Positions 17,201-27,119 of a DNA stretch of 47,823 nucleotides are shown here, one piece after another. This DNA comes from Lachnospiraceae bacterium (GTDB lineage Bacteria; Bacillota; Clostridia; Lachnospirales; Lachnospiraceae). The notes beneath the pieces were generated by a model. It worked only from the letters and a program-made list of their open reading frames with translations. It had not been told where the DNA came from and did no database searches. The first letter of the stretch is position 1; every line of letters starts with the position of its first letter. The stretch covers positions 1-47,823 of the forward strand of contig JAJQFS010000046.1 in NCBI GenBank assembly GCA_021200995.1, written 5' to 3'. Position numbers and translations under genes: made by a program.

Positions 17201-18776
17201 TGATATTTATTCGATCGAGGATCTGGCGCAGCTGATTTATGACCTGAAAAACGCGAACAGGGACGCGCGTATTTCCGTGAAATTAGTCTCCGAGGCCGGC
17301 GTGGGTACGGTGGCGGCCGGCGTGGCCAAGGCCGGCGCGCAGGTCATCCTGATTTCCGGCTATGACGGCGGCACCGGCGCGGCTCCCAGAAACTCCATTC
17401 ATAACGCGGGTCTTCCGTGGGAGCTTGGTCTCGCGGAGACGCACCAGACCCTGATTATGAACGGCCTGCGCAATAAGGTCCGCATCGAGACCGACGGCAA
17501 GCTGATGACCGGCAGGGATGTGGCAATCGCGGCCATGCTGGGCGCTGAGGAGTTCGGTTTCGCTACTGCACCGTTAGTTACCATGGGCTGCGTCATGATG
17601 AGAGTCTGCAACCTGGATACCTGCCCGGTGGGCATCGCTACTCAGAATCCGGAGTTACGCAAAAATTTCAAAGGCAAGCCGGAATACGTGGAGAACTTCA
17701 TGCGCTTCATTGCGCAGGATCTGCGTGAATACATGGCAAAGCTCGGCGTGCGGACCGTGGACGAACTGGTAGGACGCACGGATTTACTGAAGGTGAAGAG
17801 CGGCCCGACAGACTTGCAGTCCCGCGTGACGCTGGATAAGATTTTAAATAATCCATACGACGCCAGAGAGATGAAGGTCACCTTCATTCCGGAGCAGGTT
17901 TATGATTTCAAACTGGAAAACACGCTGGATGAGAGAGTCCTCTTAAAGCAGATGGACAAGGCGATTTCCAAGGGTCAGAAGCGCTCCATCGAGGTGGATG
18001 TGAAAAATATGGACCGTGCTTTCGGCACCATCCTGGGCAGTGAGATCACCAAACGCCTGGGTGATGATGCGGCGGAGGACACCTACCGCGTGCTGTGCAA
18101 CGGCAGCGGCGGCCAGTCCTACGGCGCGTTCATTCCAAAGGGTCTGACCCTGGAGCTCATAGGAGACGCCAACGACTACTTCGGCAAGGGACTCTCCGGC
18201 GGCAAGCTGATTATCTATCCGCCCAGAGGCAGTAAGTTTAAGCATGAGGAAAATATCATCATCGGCAACGTGGCGCTCTACGGCGCGACTTCCGGTAAGG
18301 CTTTCATTAACGGCGTGGCCGGCGAGCGTTTCTGCGTGAGAAATTCCGGCGCCACTGCGGTGGTGGAGGGCGTGGGTGACCACGGCTGTGAGTACATGAC
18401 CGGCGGCACCGTCCTGGTCTTAGGCCCCACGGGCAAAAACTTCGCGGCCGGTATGAGCGGCGGCATCGCCTATGTGCTGGATGAAAATAACGACCTGTAC
18501 AAGCGGTTAAATAAGGGCATGGTTTCCTCCAGGGAGATCACCTCCAAGTATGACGTCAGCGCCATCAAGGACCTGATCAGCGAGCATGTGGCCTACACCA
18601 ACTCGGAGAAGGGCAAATACATTCTCGACCATTTCGTGGAATATCTGCCGAAGTTTAAAAAGATCATTCCCAACGATTACGAGAAGATACTCTCGGCCAT
18701 TGTCCAGATGGAGGAGAAGGGTTTAAACGCGGAGCAGGCGCAGATCGAGGCCTTTTACATGGTGAGCGGAAAGTAG
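14229..18776 (+). CDS. gltB: Glutamate synthase, large (alpha) subunit
   Basis: 1515 residues, the usual length. It makes glutamate from glutamine and 2-oxoglutarate, taking electrons from the small subunit. The N-terminal glutaminase domain has the catalytic Cys23 in DNCGIGA; residues 1-22 would be a cleaved propeptide. The central and FMN-binding synthase domains follow (GGTGAAPRNSIHNAG, ETHQTLIMNGL), with Cys residues for the 3Fe-4S cluster in CVMMRVCNLDTCPVG. A C-terminal GXGXG beta-helix ends the protein (GLSGGKLIIYPP, GMSGGIAYV). The ATG lies 6 bases after GGAGGAGG. gltD follows after 15 bases. Codon use is notably rich in G and C at third positions, as for a highly expressed gene. It probably answers to nitrogen supply through its leader, though that is inferred. 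Confidence 0.98.
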   Translation: MFDVKREVPVAPLYDPAFEHDNCGIGACVNIKGIKTRETVENALQIVETLEHRAGKDAEGKTGDGVGILIQIPHAFFKRETAKLGFDIGGEREYGVAMFFMPQEEMPRNQAKKMFEIIVEKEGLKFLGWRVVPTHPEVLGHKALECMPYIIQGFVQKPANVAKGIDFDRKLYVARRVFEQSTSNTYVVSFSSRTIVYKGMFLVGQLRTFFSDLQDPEYVAAIAMIHSRFSTNTTPSWERAHPNRYIVHNGEINTIRGNADKMLSREETMDSVYLKDSFNKVLPCIEASGSDSAQLDNTLEFFVMSGMDLPLAVMITIPEPWTNDKAMSQTKKDFYQYYATMMEPWDGPASILFTDGDVMGAVLDRNGLRPSRYMITDDGQMILSSEVGALPIDPTKVVVKERLRPGRMLLIDTVQGRVIDDDEIKEKYASAQPYGEWLDNNLTDLSTIKIPNKSVPKYTYEERQRIQKAFGYTYEEFKQAILPMAKNGAEATAAMGVDIALPVLSKGHRPLFHYFKQMFAQVTNPPIDSIREEIVTATAIHMGTSGNLLEERPENCHMLKVKNPILSNTDLLKIQNLNLPGFKVATVPLTYYKTTSLEKSINRMFNEADKAFKDGANILILSDRGLDENHVAIPSLLAVAALNQHFVETKKRTSLSLILETGEPRDVHDFATLLGYGASAINPYLALDTIQEMIDNQMLDKDYYAAESDYREAILSGIVKIASKMGISTIQSYQSSKIFEAIGIDKAVIDKYFTNTVCRVGGITLKDIENQINELHDMAFDPLELDNDLTLNSPGQHKSRSGADLHLYNPATIHMLQQSTQRGDYEMFKQYTHMINEEGGVRNLRGLMDFNYPEEGVPLDEVESVDSIVTRFKTGAMSYGSISKEAHETMAIAMNRLHGKSNSGEGGEDLERLTVGRDGLNRCSAIKQVASGRFGVTSRYLVSAKEIQIKMAQGAKPGEGGHLPGGKVYPWIAKTRHSTPGVSLISPPPHHDIYSIEDLAQLIYDLKNANRDARISVKLVSEAGVGTVAAGVAKAGAQVILISGYDGGTGAAPRNSIHNAGLPWELGLAETHQTLIMNGLRNKVRIETDGKLMTGRDVAIAAMLGAEEFGFATAPLVTMGCVMMRVCNLDTCPVGIATQNPELRKNFKGKPEYVENFMRFIAQDLREYMAKLGVRTVDELVGRTDLLKVKSGPTDLQSRVTLDKILNNPYDAREMKVTFIPEQVYDFKLENTLDERVLLKQMDKAISKGQKRSIEVDVKNMDRAFGTILGSEITKRLGDDAAEDTYRVLCNGSGGQSYGAFIPKGLTLELIGDANDYFGKGLSGGKLIIYPPRGSKFKHEENIIIGNVALYGATSGKAFINGVAGERFCVRNSGATAVVEGVGDHGCEYMTGGTVLVLGPTGKNFAAGMSGGIAYVLDENNDLYKRLNKGMVSSREITSKYDVSAIKDLISEHVAYTNSEKGKYILDHFVEYLPKFKKIIPNDYEKILSAIVQMEEKGLNAEQAQIEAFYMVSGK

Positions 18777-18791
18777 AGGAGGAAGACAAAC

Positions 18792-20285
18792 ATGGGAAAA
18801 CCAACAGGATTTATGGAATATGAGAGAGTCGTCTCCACGGCGGAATCTCCCGAAACCCGGATCAGTCATTTCAATGAGTTCCATGCGCATCTTCCGATGG
18901 AGAGCCAGCGCCTGCAGGGCGCCCGCTGCATGGACTGCGGCGTACCATTCTGTCAGGCGGGCATGATGATCGCCGGCATGGCCAGCGGCTGTCCGCTGCA
19001 CAACCTGGTGCCGGAGTGGAATGACCTGGTCTATACCAACAACTGGAAGCAGGCTTATAATCGCCTGCATAAGACGAATAATTTTCCGGAGTTTACCTCC
19101 AGAGTTTGCCCGGCGCTTTGCGAGAACGCCTGCACATGCGGCCTGAACGGCGATCCGGTATCCTCGAAGGAAAATGAGTACGCGATTATCGAGAACGCAT
19201 ACGCGAAAGGGTACGCGGACCCCAAACCGCCGAAGGTGCGCACCGGCAAAACCATTGCCATCGTGGGCAGCGGACCCAGCGGCCTGGCGGCGGCGGATCA
19301 GTTGAATCGTCGTGGTCATAGTGTTACTGTGTATGAACGAAGCGACCGTGTCGGCGGTCTGCTGCGCTATGGCATCCCCAACATGAAGCTGGAAAAGAGC
19401 GTGATCGACCGCAAGGTGGCTGTCATGGAGGCGGAGGGCGTGGTATTCAAAACCTCTGTCAACGTAGGCGTGGACATCAGTGCCGAAGAACTTATGAGTC
19501 AGTATGACCGCGTGATTTTGGCCTGCGGCGCGTCCAATCCCAGAGATATCAATGCGCCCGGAAGAGACGCTGAGGGGATTTATTTCGCGGTGGATTTTTT
19601 GAGCCGCAACACCAAGAGTCTGCTGGTTTCCAACCTGCAGGACGGCAATTTTATCAATACGAAGGATAAAAACGTAGTGATCATCGGCGGCGGCGACACC
19701 GGCAACGACTGCGTTGGCACGGCGATGCGCCACGGCTGTAAGAGTGTGACACAGCTGGAAATGACGCCGAAGCCGCCGGTAAGCCGGGCGGCGAACAACC
19801 CCTGGCCGGAGTGGCCCAAAATTTTAAAGACTGACTATGGTCAGGAGGAGGCCATCGCGAAGTTTGGCCATGATCCCCGTATTTTTGAGACGACGGTGAA
19901 GGAATTTGAGAAGGATGAGAACGGCAGGCTGACCGGTGTGATTACCATCCGCACCGCTATGGTGAAGGATGAAGCTACAGGCCGCATGGTCATGAAGACT
20001 CTGGAGGGCACCGAGCAGCGCCTGGACGCGGAGGTAGTCTTGATCGCGGCCGGTTTCCTGGGCTGCCAGTCCTACGTGGCGGATGCTTTCGGCGTGGAGT
20101 TAAATCCCCGCACGAATGTCAAGACCGAGCCCGGCAAATACCAGACCAGCGTGGAGAACGTCTTTGTGACCGGTGATATGCACCGCGGCCAGAGCCTGGT
20201 CGTCTGGGGCATCCGCGAGGGCAGGGAGGCCGCCTACGCGGTGGACGAGAGCCTGATGGGGTATTCGAATCTGATGATACAATGA
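18792..20285 (+). CDS. gltD: Glutamate synthase, small (beta) subunit
   Basis: 497 residues. It passes electrons from NAD(P)H through FAD and 4Fe-4S clusters to GltB. The N-terminal domain has the cluster cysteines (CMDCGVPFC, GCPLHN, CPALCENACTCG). The FAD site is IAIVGSGPSGLAAADQL and the NAD(P)H site is VVIIGGGDTGNDC. The C-terminal FAD-binding text GDMHRGQSLVVWGI is also present. It starts 15 bases after gltB behind GAGGAGG and is followed by a terminator, so gltBD form one operon. Confidence 0.97.
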   Translation: MGKPTGFMEYERVVSTAESPETRISHFNEFHAHLPMESQRLQGARCMDCGVPFCQAGMMIAGMASGCPLHNLVPEWNDLVYTNNWKQAYNRLHKTNNFPEFTSRVCPALCENACTCGLNGDPVSSKENEYAIIENAYAKGYADPKPPKVRTGKTIAIVGSGPSGLAAADQLNRRGHSVTVYERSDRVGGLLRYGIPNMKLEKSVIDRKVAVMEAEGVVFKTSVNVGVDISAEELMSQYDRVILACGASNPRDINAPGRDAEGIYFAVDFLSRNTKSLLVSNLQDGNFINTKDKNVVIIGGGDTGNDCVGTAMRHGCKSVTQLEMTPKPPVSRAANNPWPEWPKILKTDYGQEEAIAKFGHDPRIFETTVKEFEKDENGRLTGVITIRTAMVKDEATGRMVMKTLEGTEQRLDAEVVLIAAGFLGCQSYVADAFGVELNPRTNVKTEPGKYQTSVENVFVTGDMHRGQSLVVWGIREGREAAYAVDESLMGYSNLMIQ

Positions 20286-20293
20286 GCGAAAGC

Positions 20294-20328
20294 GAGTCCG
20301 AAGGAACTTCCTCCGGGCTCCTTTTTTA
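20294..20328 (+). terminator. gltBD terminator
   Basis: GAGTCCGAAGGAA pairs with TTCCTCCGGGCTC (one mismatch, one G-U) and is followed by CTTTTTT. Confidence 0.88.
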
Positions 20329-20374
20329 TATGGAGAGTTTTCCCTGTCGGGTAACAAATGCATTGATTTGTCCA

Positions 20375-20403
20375 TTGCAAAAGCGACATATGTTTATTAT
20401 AAT
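20375..20403 (+). promoter_or_regulatory. Promoter of the second AI-2E-family gene
   Basis: TTGCAA (20375-20380), 17-base spacer, TATAAT (20398-20403), 55 bases before the ATG. Confidence 0.75.
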
Positions 20404-20458
20404 CGATTCGAAAAGATGTAATGCAAACCTTTGAATTGCGGGAGAATCGTGAAAATCT

Positions 20459-21655
20459 ATGAAAGATGACAAAAAATCTGCTAACCGTCTTACCTGGGCA
20501 CTGTTTAAAGCGGCCGCTCTGAGTATACTTCTGTTCTTTTTAATATCTCGTCTGGATGTCATCAGAGCCGGCGCGGACAAGGTGATCGGTGTACTCATGC
20601 CCTTTATCATCGGCGGCGTCATCGCCCACGTCTTAAAGCCGATGCGCAATTTCTTTGAACGGCATCTGAAGGAAAAACTGCCCCGGCAGGCGCACGCCCT
20701 GAGCGTGGTGCTGGCCCTGGTGGTGGCGGTGCTGGCGGTGGGAGCTCTCCTTCTGATGGTGATTCCGTCGCTGTTTCAGAGCATTTATACCATTGCGCTG
20801 ATGATTCCGGACAGCCTGCAAAGCGCTTCCGACTGGCTGCTGATTTATTTCGGGGATAATGAGGTCCTGAGCAATTATATCAGTGAGCTGTCGGGTGAAT
20901 TGTCCGCCACCCTTACGAGCTGGCTCTCCGGCAGTGTCCTGCCGGGTCTGCAGGCTCTGATCGGCAGTGTGGCTACCGGCGTCGGCAGCCTTGTTACTTT
21001 ATGTAAAAACTTTGCCATCGGCATTATCGTGGCAATTTATCTGCTCATGGGCCGCAAAAAGTTCGCGGAGCAGGGTAAAAAGCTGCTGCGCAGTATTTTT
21101 AAGAAAAAATGGTCTGATGCGATTTTGGAAGAGTTTTCCTTTGCGGATAAAATGTTCAGCGGTTTTATCGGCGGCAGAATTTATGATTCCCTGATTATCG
21201 GGGTGATCTGCTTTGTGGGGATGCTGATTTTGCGGATACCGTATCCGGGTCTGGTGAGCGTGATCGTGGGTGTGACTAATATTATCCCGTTCTTCGGCCC
21301 CTTCATCGGCGCGGTGCCTTCTTTTCTGCTGATCCTGATCGTGAAGCCGGTGAAGGCGCTGATTTTCCTGGTGTTCGTGGTGATTTTGCAGCAGTTTGAC
21401 GGCAATATTTTAGGGCCGCGGATTTTGGGGAATGTGACCGGTCTGTCAAGCTTCTGGGTGTTATTTTCCATTCTCTTTTTCGGTGGGATTTTCGGCTTTG
21501 TGGGGATGCTGATCGGTGTGCCGGTGTTTGCAGTGATTTATGATGTCGTGCGGAAGCTGGTAAATAAAGGGCTTAATTACCGCGAGAGGCAGGAGGCGGA
21601 AGCAGGCGGTCAGGCGGAAGGCGCAAAAGGTGAAATACGGAAGGAAATAAAATAA
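20459..21655 (+). CDS. AI-2E-family (UPF0118) membrane protein
   Basis: A 398-residue membrane protein of the same family as the one at 8773, but clearly diverged. N-terminal helices (about residues 15-55 and 75-105) come before a central soluble region and a C-terminal block of helices with VGVTNIIPFFGPFIGAVPS and QQFDGNILGPRILGNVTGL, which are typical of the family. The C-terminus is charged and Gly/Ala-rich. The transported compound is not known. A DUF308 membrane protein gene follows after 51 bases and may share the transcript. Confidence 0.85.
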   Translation: MKDDKKSANRLTWALFKAAALSILLFFLISRLDVIRAGADKVIGVLMPFIIGGVIAHVLKPMRNFFERHLKEKLPRQAHALSVVLALVVAVLAVGALLLMVIPSLFQSIYTIALMIPDSLQSASDWLLIYFGDNEVLSNYISELSGELSATLTSWLSGSVLPGLQALIGSVATGVGSLVTLCKNFAIGIIVAIYLLMGRKKFAEQGKKLLRSIFKKKWSDAILEEFSFADKMFSGFIGGRIYDSLIIGVICFVGMLILRIPYPGLVSVIVGVTNIIPFFGPFIGAVPSFLLILIVKPVKALIFLVFVVILQQFDGNILGPRILGNVTGLSSFWVLFSILFFGGIFGFVGMLIGVPVFAVIYDVVRKLVNKGLNYRERQEAEAGGQAEGAKGEIRKEIK

Positions 21656-21706
21656 CAGTCATCAGGCGTACCATATACGGCAACGCCGGACAGGAGGACA
21701 AAGAAC

Positions 21707-22258
21707 ATGAAGAAACTTAAAGAAAAGACTCCGGGCGTCATAGGCGCACTCTGTGAGCTGGCGGTGGGCGTCCTGCTGCTGATCGATCCTCTCACCTTCA
21801 CGGAGTGGATTATCAAGGCGCTGGGTGTGATTTTGATTGTCGTGGGCGTCGTCAATGTCGTCCATTATTTCAGAAGCAGCCCGCAGACAGGCATTCTGGA
21901 GAGAAAGCTGTCCATCGGCATTCTCTCACTGGCAGGAGGTATTTTCTGTGTGGTCAATCCGCAGTGGTTTGCGGCGACATTCCCCGCGCTGGCGGTCATT
22001 TACGGCGTTGTTACCCTGGTGACCGGTGTGATGAAGGTGGAAAGCGCGGTGAATATGCTGCGGCTGAAAATGCGCAACTGGTGGCTCTGCGCCATCAGCG
22101 CCGTTGTGACGGTGGCCTGCGCTCTGATTATCATCACAAATCCGATAGGTACGACGGCGGTGCTGTGGATTTTCGTGGCGATAGCGCTGATTGTGGAAGC
22201 GATCATTGATTTCGTTACCGTATTTCTTCCGCCGAAAAAAGACCCGAATGAGGTATAA
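21707..22258 (+). CDS. DUF308 / HdeD-like membrane protein
   Basis: A 183-residue protein made almost entirely of membrane helices, about six, arranged in pairs (VIGALCELAVGVLLLIDP, ALGVILIVVGVVNVVHYF, GILSLAGGIFCVVNP, ALAVIYGVVTLVTGVM and others). The repeated helix pattern with NP turns (VNPQWF, TNPIG) is characteristic of the DUF308 family, which includes the acid-resistance protein HdeD. Biochemical function is not established. The start follows GGAGGACAAAGAAC. No close link to the neighbouring enolase is visible. Confidence 0.8.
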   Translation: MKKLKEKTPGVIGALCELAVGVLLLIDPLTFTEWIIKALGVILIVVGVVNVVHYFRSSPQTGILERKLSIGILSLAGGIFCVVNPQWFAATFPALAVIYGVVTLVTGVMKVESAVNMLRLKMRNWWLCAISAVVTVACALIIITNPIGTTAVLWIFVAIALIVEAIIDFVTVFLPPKKDPNEV

Positions 22259-22303
22259 ACGGACTTGCATTTTATTGTCTAAAACAAAATTTCAGTCCCT
22301 TTC

Positions 22304-22332
22304 TTGACATCAATTCGGGTCTATGCTAACAT
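22304..22332 (+). promoter_or_regulatory. eno promoter
   Basis: TTGACA (22304-22309), 17-base spacer, TAACAT (22327-22332). It gives a leader of about 125 bases with no recognised riboswitch. Confidence 0.75.
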
Positions 22333-22392
22333 GGGGGCAAGTGTGGGGAATCTGTTTTCCTCACAGAGATCATGCGGAAACCGCCCGATTGA

Positions 22393-23757
<1,365 letters not shown>

Positions 23758-23813
23758 GTTCTTTTGCCTGACATGGTAACATTTTTTGCAAAGTATTGAA
23801 AAAAGCAGTTATG

Positions 23814-23842
23814 GGGAGCGGGAGAAATCCTGTTCCCTTTTA
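23814..23842 (+). terminator. eno terminator
   Basis: GGGAGCGGGA and TCCTGTTCCC form a 10-bp stem with a GAAA tetraloop, then TTTTATT. Confidence 0.8.
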
Positions 23843-23950
23843 TTGTGCAGATCGACGTGATTGAAGAAGATATGCAGCTTTTTCATAGAAAGGGGCTGTC
23901 TAAACTGCGGGGAGTGTGGTAAGATAGAACAGAAGTTCGGGAGAAAATAT

Positions 23951-26446
23951 ATGAAGGAAATACGCACATCCGTGCGGCAGATGGTGGAATTCGTGTTCCG
24001 CTCCGGTGATCTGGACAACAGGGGCAAGGGCAGCGCCGAACAGGCGATGCAGGAGGGCGGCCGTCTTCACCGCATGCTGCAGGCAAGGGAACAAACTGCA
24101 TATCAGGCGGAGGTCGGTTTCAAATACAGATATGATACCGGACGGTATGACATATATCTGGAAGGCCGGGCGGATGGCATTATCTCTGATTACGTGCCGG
24201 AGGAATGGCAGCGGGATTTTGAACAGTTTCCGCTGCTGTCTCCGGAGTACGGGATCATGGAAGAGCCGGAGCCGATGACCTATGTGGATGAGATCAAAAG
24301 CACTTATCGCAATGTACAGCATATGAAGGAACCGATGCAGGTGCATCTGGCGCAGGCTATGTGCTACGCTTATATGATCGCGGAACAGGAGGATCTTAAG
24401 CAGGTGGGCGTGCGTATGACCTACATCAACCGCCGTTCCAGAGAGATGAAGCGTTTTCATCAGTCCTTTTCGCGCACCGAAATTACGGCCTGGTTTCAGA
24501 AGACGATGGCGGAGTACCAGCGCTTTACAGATTATATGTATGACTGGGAGAATCTGAAGCTTCCATCTATTCGTTCCATCCCTTTTCCCTATGTGTACAG
24601 GGAAGGGCAGAAAGAACTGGCTTCTTCGGTTTACCGGACCATTTATCATCGCAGGAAGCTCTTTCTCCAGGCGCCCACGGGGACAGGTAAGACTCTGGCG
24701 ACACTCTATCCTTCCATCAAGGCGGTGGGACAGGGCCTTGCGAATATGATTTTTTACGTCACGGCCAAGACCGTCACGGCAACGGCGGCCGCGGATACGC
24801 TGAAGCTTCTCCGCCGAAACGGCCTGCGCTTCAAGGACGTCATTCTGACAGCCAGAGAGAAAATCTGCTTAAATGAGGTATGCGATTGTAATCCGGCAGC
24901 CTGCCCCTACGCGAAGGGACATTTTGACAGGGTCAATGCCTGCCTGTATGACCTGATCACACATGAGGAGAGCTTTCCACGTGAGGTCATCCATAGATAT
25001 GCCCTGCAGTATCAGGTCTGTCCGCATGAGCTGAGTCTGGATCTGACGGAGTTCGCGGACTGTGTGATCGGGGATTATAATTATGTCTTTGACCCGCATG
25101 TTGCACTGCAGCGTTTTTTCGGCGCGTCCGGACAAAGGGGAGAATATATTCTGCTGGCGGATGAGGCACACAACCTGCCGGACCGCGCGCGGGAAATGTA
25201 CAGCGCGGTGCTGGTAAAAGAGGACGTGCTGGCGGCAAAACGGCTGGCAAAGGACACGGATCCGCAGCTGCACCGGCATCTGGAGAAACTGAACAGGGCT
25301 TTGCTTTCCTTAAAGCGTCAGTGCGAGGGACTGACTGTATTTATGGAGGTGGAGGAGATCTTTCAGGCGCTGGAGGATGTGATGGAGGACCTGGACAGCT
25401 GGCTTGCCAACCGGGACGTCAGACCCATGCCGCCGGAAATGCTGGATTTTTATTTTGAGCTGAGCCATTTTGAGCTGATTTACCAGCTTTTGAATGAGAA
25501 ATATGTGATTTACGGGGAGAACCAGGACAACGGGACATTTATGTTGAAGCTGTTCAATGTGGACCCGTCGGCAAATCTGCGCGAATGCATGGAAAAGTGC
25601 CGCAGCAGTATTTTATTCTCTGCCACCTTCCTGCCGATCCAGTATTATAAGGAGCTGTTAGGCGGTACGAAGGAGGATTACGAGGTTTACGCCGAGACCT
25701 GTTTTTCCGCTGACCAGCGGGCACTTCTGATTGCCCGCGATGTGACCAGCAAATTTACCCGCCGCAACAGGGAAGAATACGAGAAGATCGCGGGTTATAT
25801 CCATGCGACGGTGTGCGAGCGCGAAGGAAATTACATGGTTTTCTGCCCATCTTACGCATATATGCAGGAAATTATTCAAATTTACAGGGAACTTTATGAG
25901 GATGACTCAGATACGCAGCTTATTATGCAGAAGGAACGAATGAGTGAAGCGGAGCGGAAGGAATTCCTGGAGAGGTTTCGCGTTGGCGCGTCAGGAGAAA
26001 ATCAGTCAGATGGACAGGCGGAGAATGAGGCGGAAGCCTCCTGGACGAAGTCGAAAAGGGGTCAGTCCCTGATCGGTTTCTGCGTCCTGGGCGGCGTTTT
26101 CTCCGAAGGAATCGATCTGACGGGGGAGAGCCTGATCGGTGCGATCATCGTGGGTACCGGCCTACCTCAGATCGGGCGAGAGCAGGAACTGCTGAGGCAC
26201 TATTTTGATACGAACGGCCGCGACGGCTTTGATTTTGCCTACCGTTATCCCGGCATGAATAAGGTCATGCAGGCCGCGGGACGTGTGATCCGCACGAAAG
26301 AGGACGCAGGAGTGGTTCTGCTGCTGGATGAGCGATTTCTGGAGGGACAGTACCGCGCGATTTTTCCGCGGGAGTGGGAGCAGTACGGGATTGTTGATCG
26401 GACTACGGTCCGGGAGAAACTGAGAGAGTTCTGGGACAGTATTTGA
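23951..26446 (+). CDS. RecB-like nuclease fused to a DinG/XPD-type Fe-S helicase
   Basis: 831 residues from the ATG at 23951, which follows GGGAGA; an upstream in-frame ATG at 23861 lies before a likely -10 (TGGTAAGAT, 23917-23925) and is rejected. The N-terminus (about 1-150) has a PD-(D/E)XK core of the RecB/Cas4 kind: GRADGI (Asp75), DEIKS (Glu114, Lys116) and QAMCYAY (Gln135, Tyr139). The helicase part has APTGTGKT (Walker A, Lys247), an Fe-S cysteine group (Cys306, 311, 313, 318), ADEAH (DEAH box), FSEGIDL and QAAGRVIRT. Such proteins are predicted to unwind and cut damaged or unusual DNA. It stands between enolase and an acetyltransferase, so no partner is evident. It looks intact. Confidence 0.88.
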   Translation: MKEIRTSVRQMVEFVFRSGDLDNRGKGSAEQAMQEGGRLHRMLQAREQTAYQAEVGFKYRYDTGRYDIYLEGRADGIISDYVPEEWQRDFEQFPLLSPEYGIMEEPEPMTYVDEIKSTYRNVQHMKEPMQVHLAQAMCYAYMIAEQEDLKQVGVRMTYINRRSREMKRFHQSFSRTEITAWFQKTMAEYQRFTDYMYDWENLKLPSIRSIPFPYVYREGQKELASSVYRTIYHRRKLFLQAPTGTGKTLATLYPSIKAVGQGLANMIFYVTAKTVTATAAADTLKLLRRNGLRFKDVILTAREKICLNEVCDCNPAACPYAKGHFDRVNACLYDLITHEESFPREVIHRYALQYQVCPHELSLDLTEFADCVIGDYNYVFDPHVALQRFFGASGQRGEYILLADEAHNLPDRAREMYSAVLVKEDVLAAKRLAKDTDPQLHRHLEKLNRALLSLKRQCEGLTVFMEVEEIFQALEDVMEDLDSWLANRDVRPMPPEMLDFYFELSHFELIYQLLNEKYVIYGENQDNGTFMLKLFNVDPSANLRECMEKCRSSILFSATFLPIQYYKELLGGTKEDYEVYAETCFSADQRALLIARDVTSKFTRRNREEYEKIAGYIHATVCEREGNYMVFCPSYAYMQEIIQIYRELYEDDSDTQLIMQKERMSEAERKEFLERFRVGASGENQSDGQAENEAEASWTKSKRGQSLIGFCVLGGVFSEGIDLTGESLIGAIIVGTGLPQIGREQELLRHYFDTNGRDGFDFAYRYPGMNKVMQAAGRVIRTKEDAGVVLLLDERFLEGQYRAIFPREWEQYGIVDRTTVREKLREFWDSI

Positions 26447-26471
26447 GAGCGCGGAAAAGGGGAGGCAACAG

Positions 26472-26975
26472 ATGAACATCACACTTGAGAAAGCAAGCAT
26501 ACAGGACATATCGGCCTGTGCGGCGATCCTTGACAGCGGCCGTGCGCTCCAGAGAGAACAGGGGTTTGTCCAGTGGCCGGATGATTATCCGAATGCGGAT
26601 TCTGTTTTTGAGGATATAAAAGCGGGAAATGCCCATGTCCTGAAAGTGGATGGTGAGCCCGCTGGATATCTGTATATCAGCTTTGGCGGGGATCCCGCTT
26701 ACAATGTCATCAAAGGCGCGTGGAGGACACAGGAACCCTACGCGGTCATACATAGAGTTGCCTTTGATGGAAGATACAGAGGGCTGGGCCTGTCCGCGGC
26801 CGCGTTTTCCCTGGCGGAGAAATTCATCCTCTCGCACGGCGTCAGAACTGTGCGCATCGATACACATCATCAGAATAAACGGATGCAGCATGTCCTCACA
26901 AAAAACGGTTATGTCCTCTGCGGAGAGGTGCAGATGCGGGGCGAACCGCGGCTCGCGTATGACAAGCTTTTATAA
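26472..26975 (+). CDS. GNAT-family N-acetyltransferase
   Basis: A 167-residue acetyl-CoA-dependent acetyltransferase. The fold is shown by the order ILEKA-like strand, SGRALQREQGFVQW, the substrate loop, and motif A RVAFDGRYRGLGLSAAAF, which binds the CoA pyrophosphate. RIDTHHQNKRMQHVLTKNGY is the usual C-terminal part. The text around the start (SIQDISACAAILDSGR) resembles small-molecule or amino-acid acetyltransferases, but the substrate is not visible. It lies 25 bases after the helicase gene with its own GGGGAGG site and may share its transcript. Confidence 0.85.
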   Translation: MNITLEKASIQDISACAAILDSGRALQREQGFVQWPDDYPNADSVFEDIKAGNAHVLKVDGEPAGYLYISFGGDPAYNVIKGAWRTQEPYAVIHRVAFDGRYRGLGLSAAAFSLAEKFILSHGVRTVRIDTHHQNKRMQHVLTKNGYVLCGEVQMRGEPRLAYDKLL

Positions 26976-26994
26976 AAAAACGCCAAAATATACA

Positions 26995-27023
26995 TTGACG
27001 AATGAAAGAGAAGGCGGTAAAAT
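26995..27023 (+). promoter_or_regulatory. Promoter of the coiled-coil/lepB operon
   Basis: TTGACG (26995-27000), 17-base spacer, TAAAAT (27018-27023). CGCCAA at 26981 and TTGGCG at 27041 flank it as an inverted pair. Confidence 0.75.
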
Positions 27024-27119
27024 CGGAGAATAAGCAAATATTGGCGTGGATGTGTTTTTCTCAAAAGCAAAAATACCTCGGACATGCGGAAAAACCGCAG
27101 GAAGGGAGAGCTTGACCAG

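Noticed and set aside
23861-23950. Longer start for the nuclease-helicase
   Set aside because: The ATG at 23861 precedes a likely -10 box, and the text before residue 31 does not fit the family; GGGAGA lies right before 23951.
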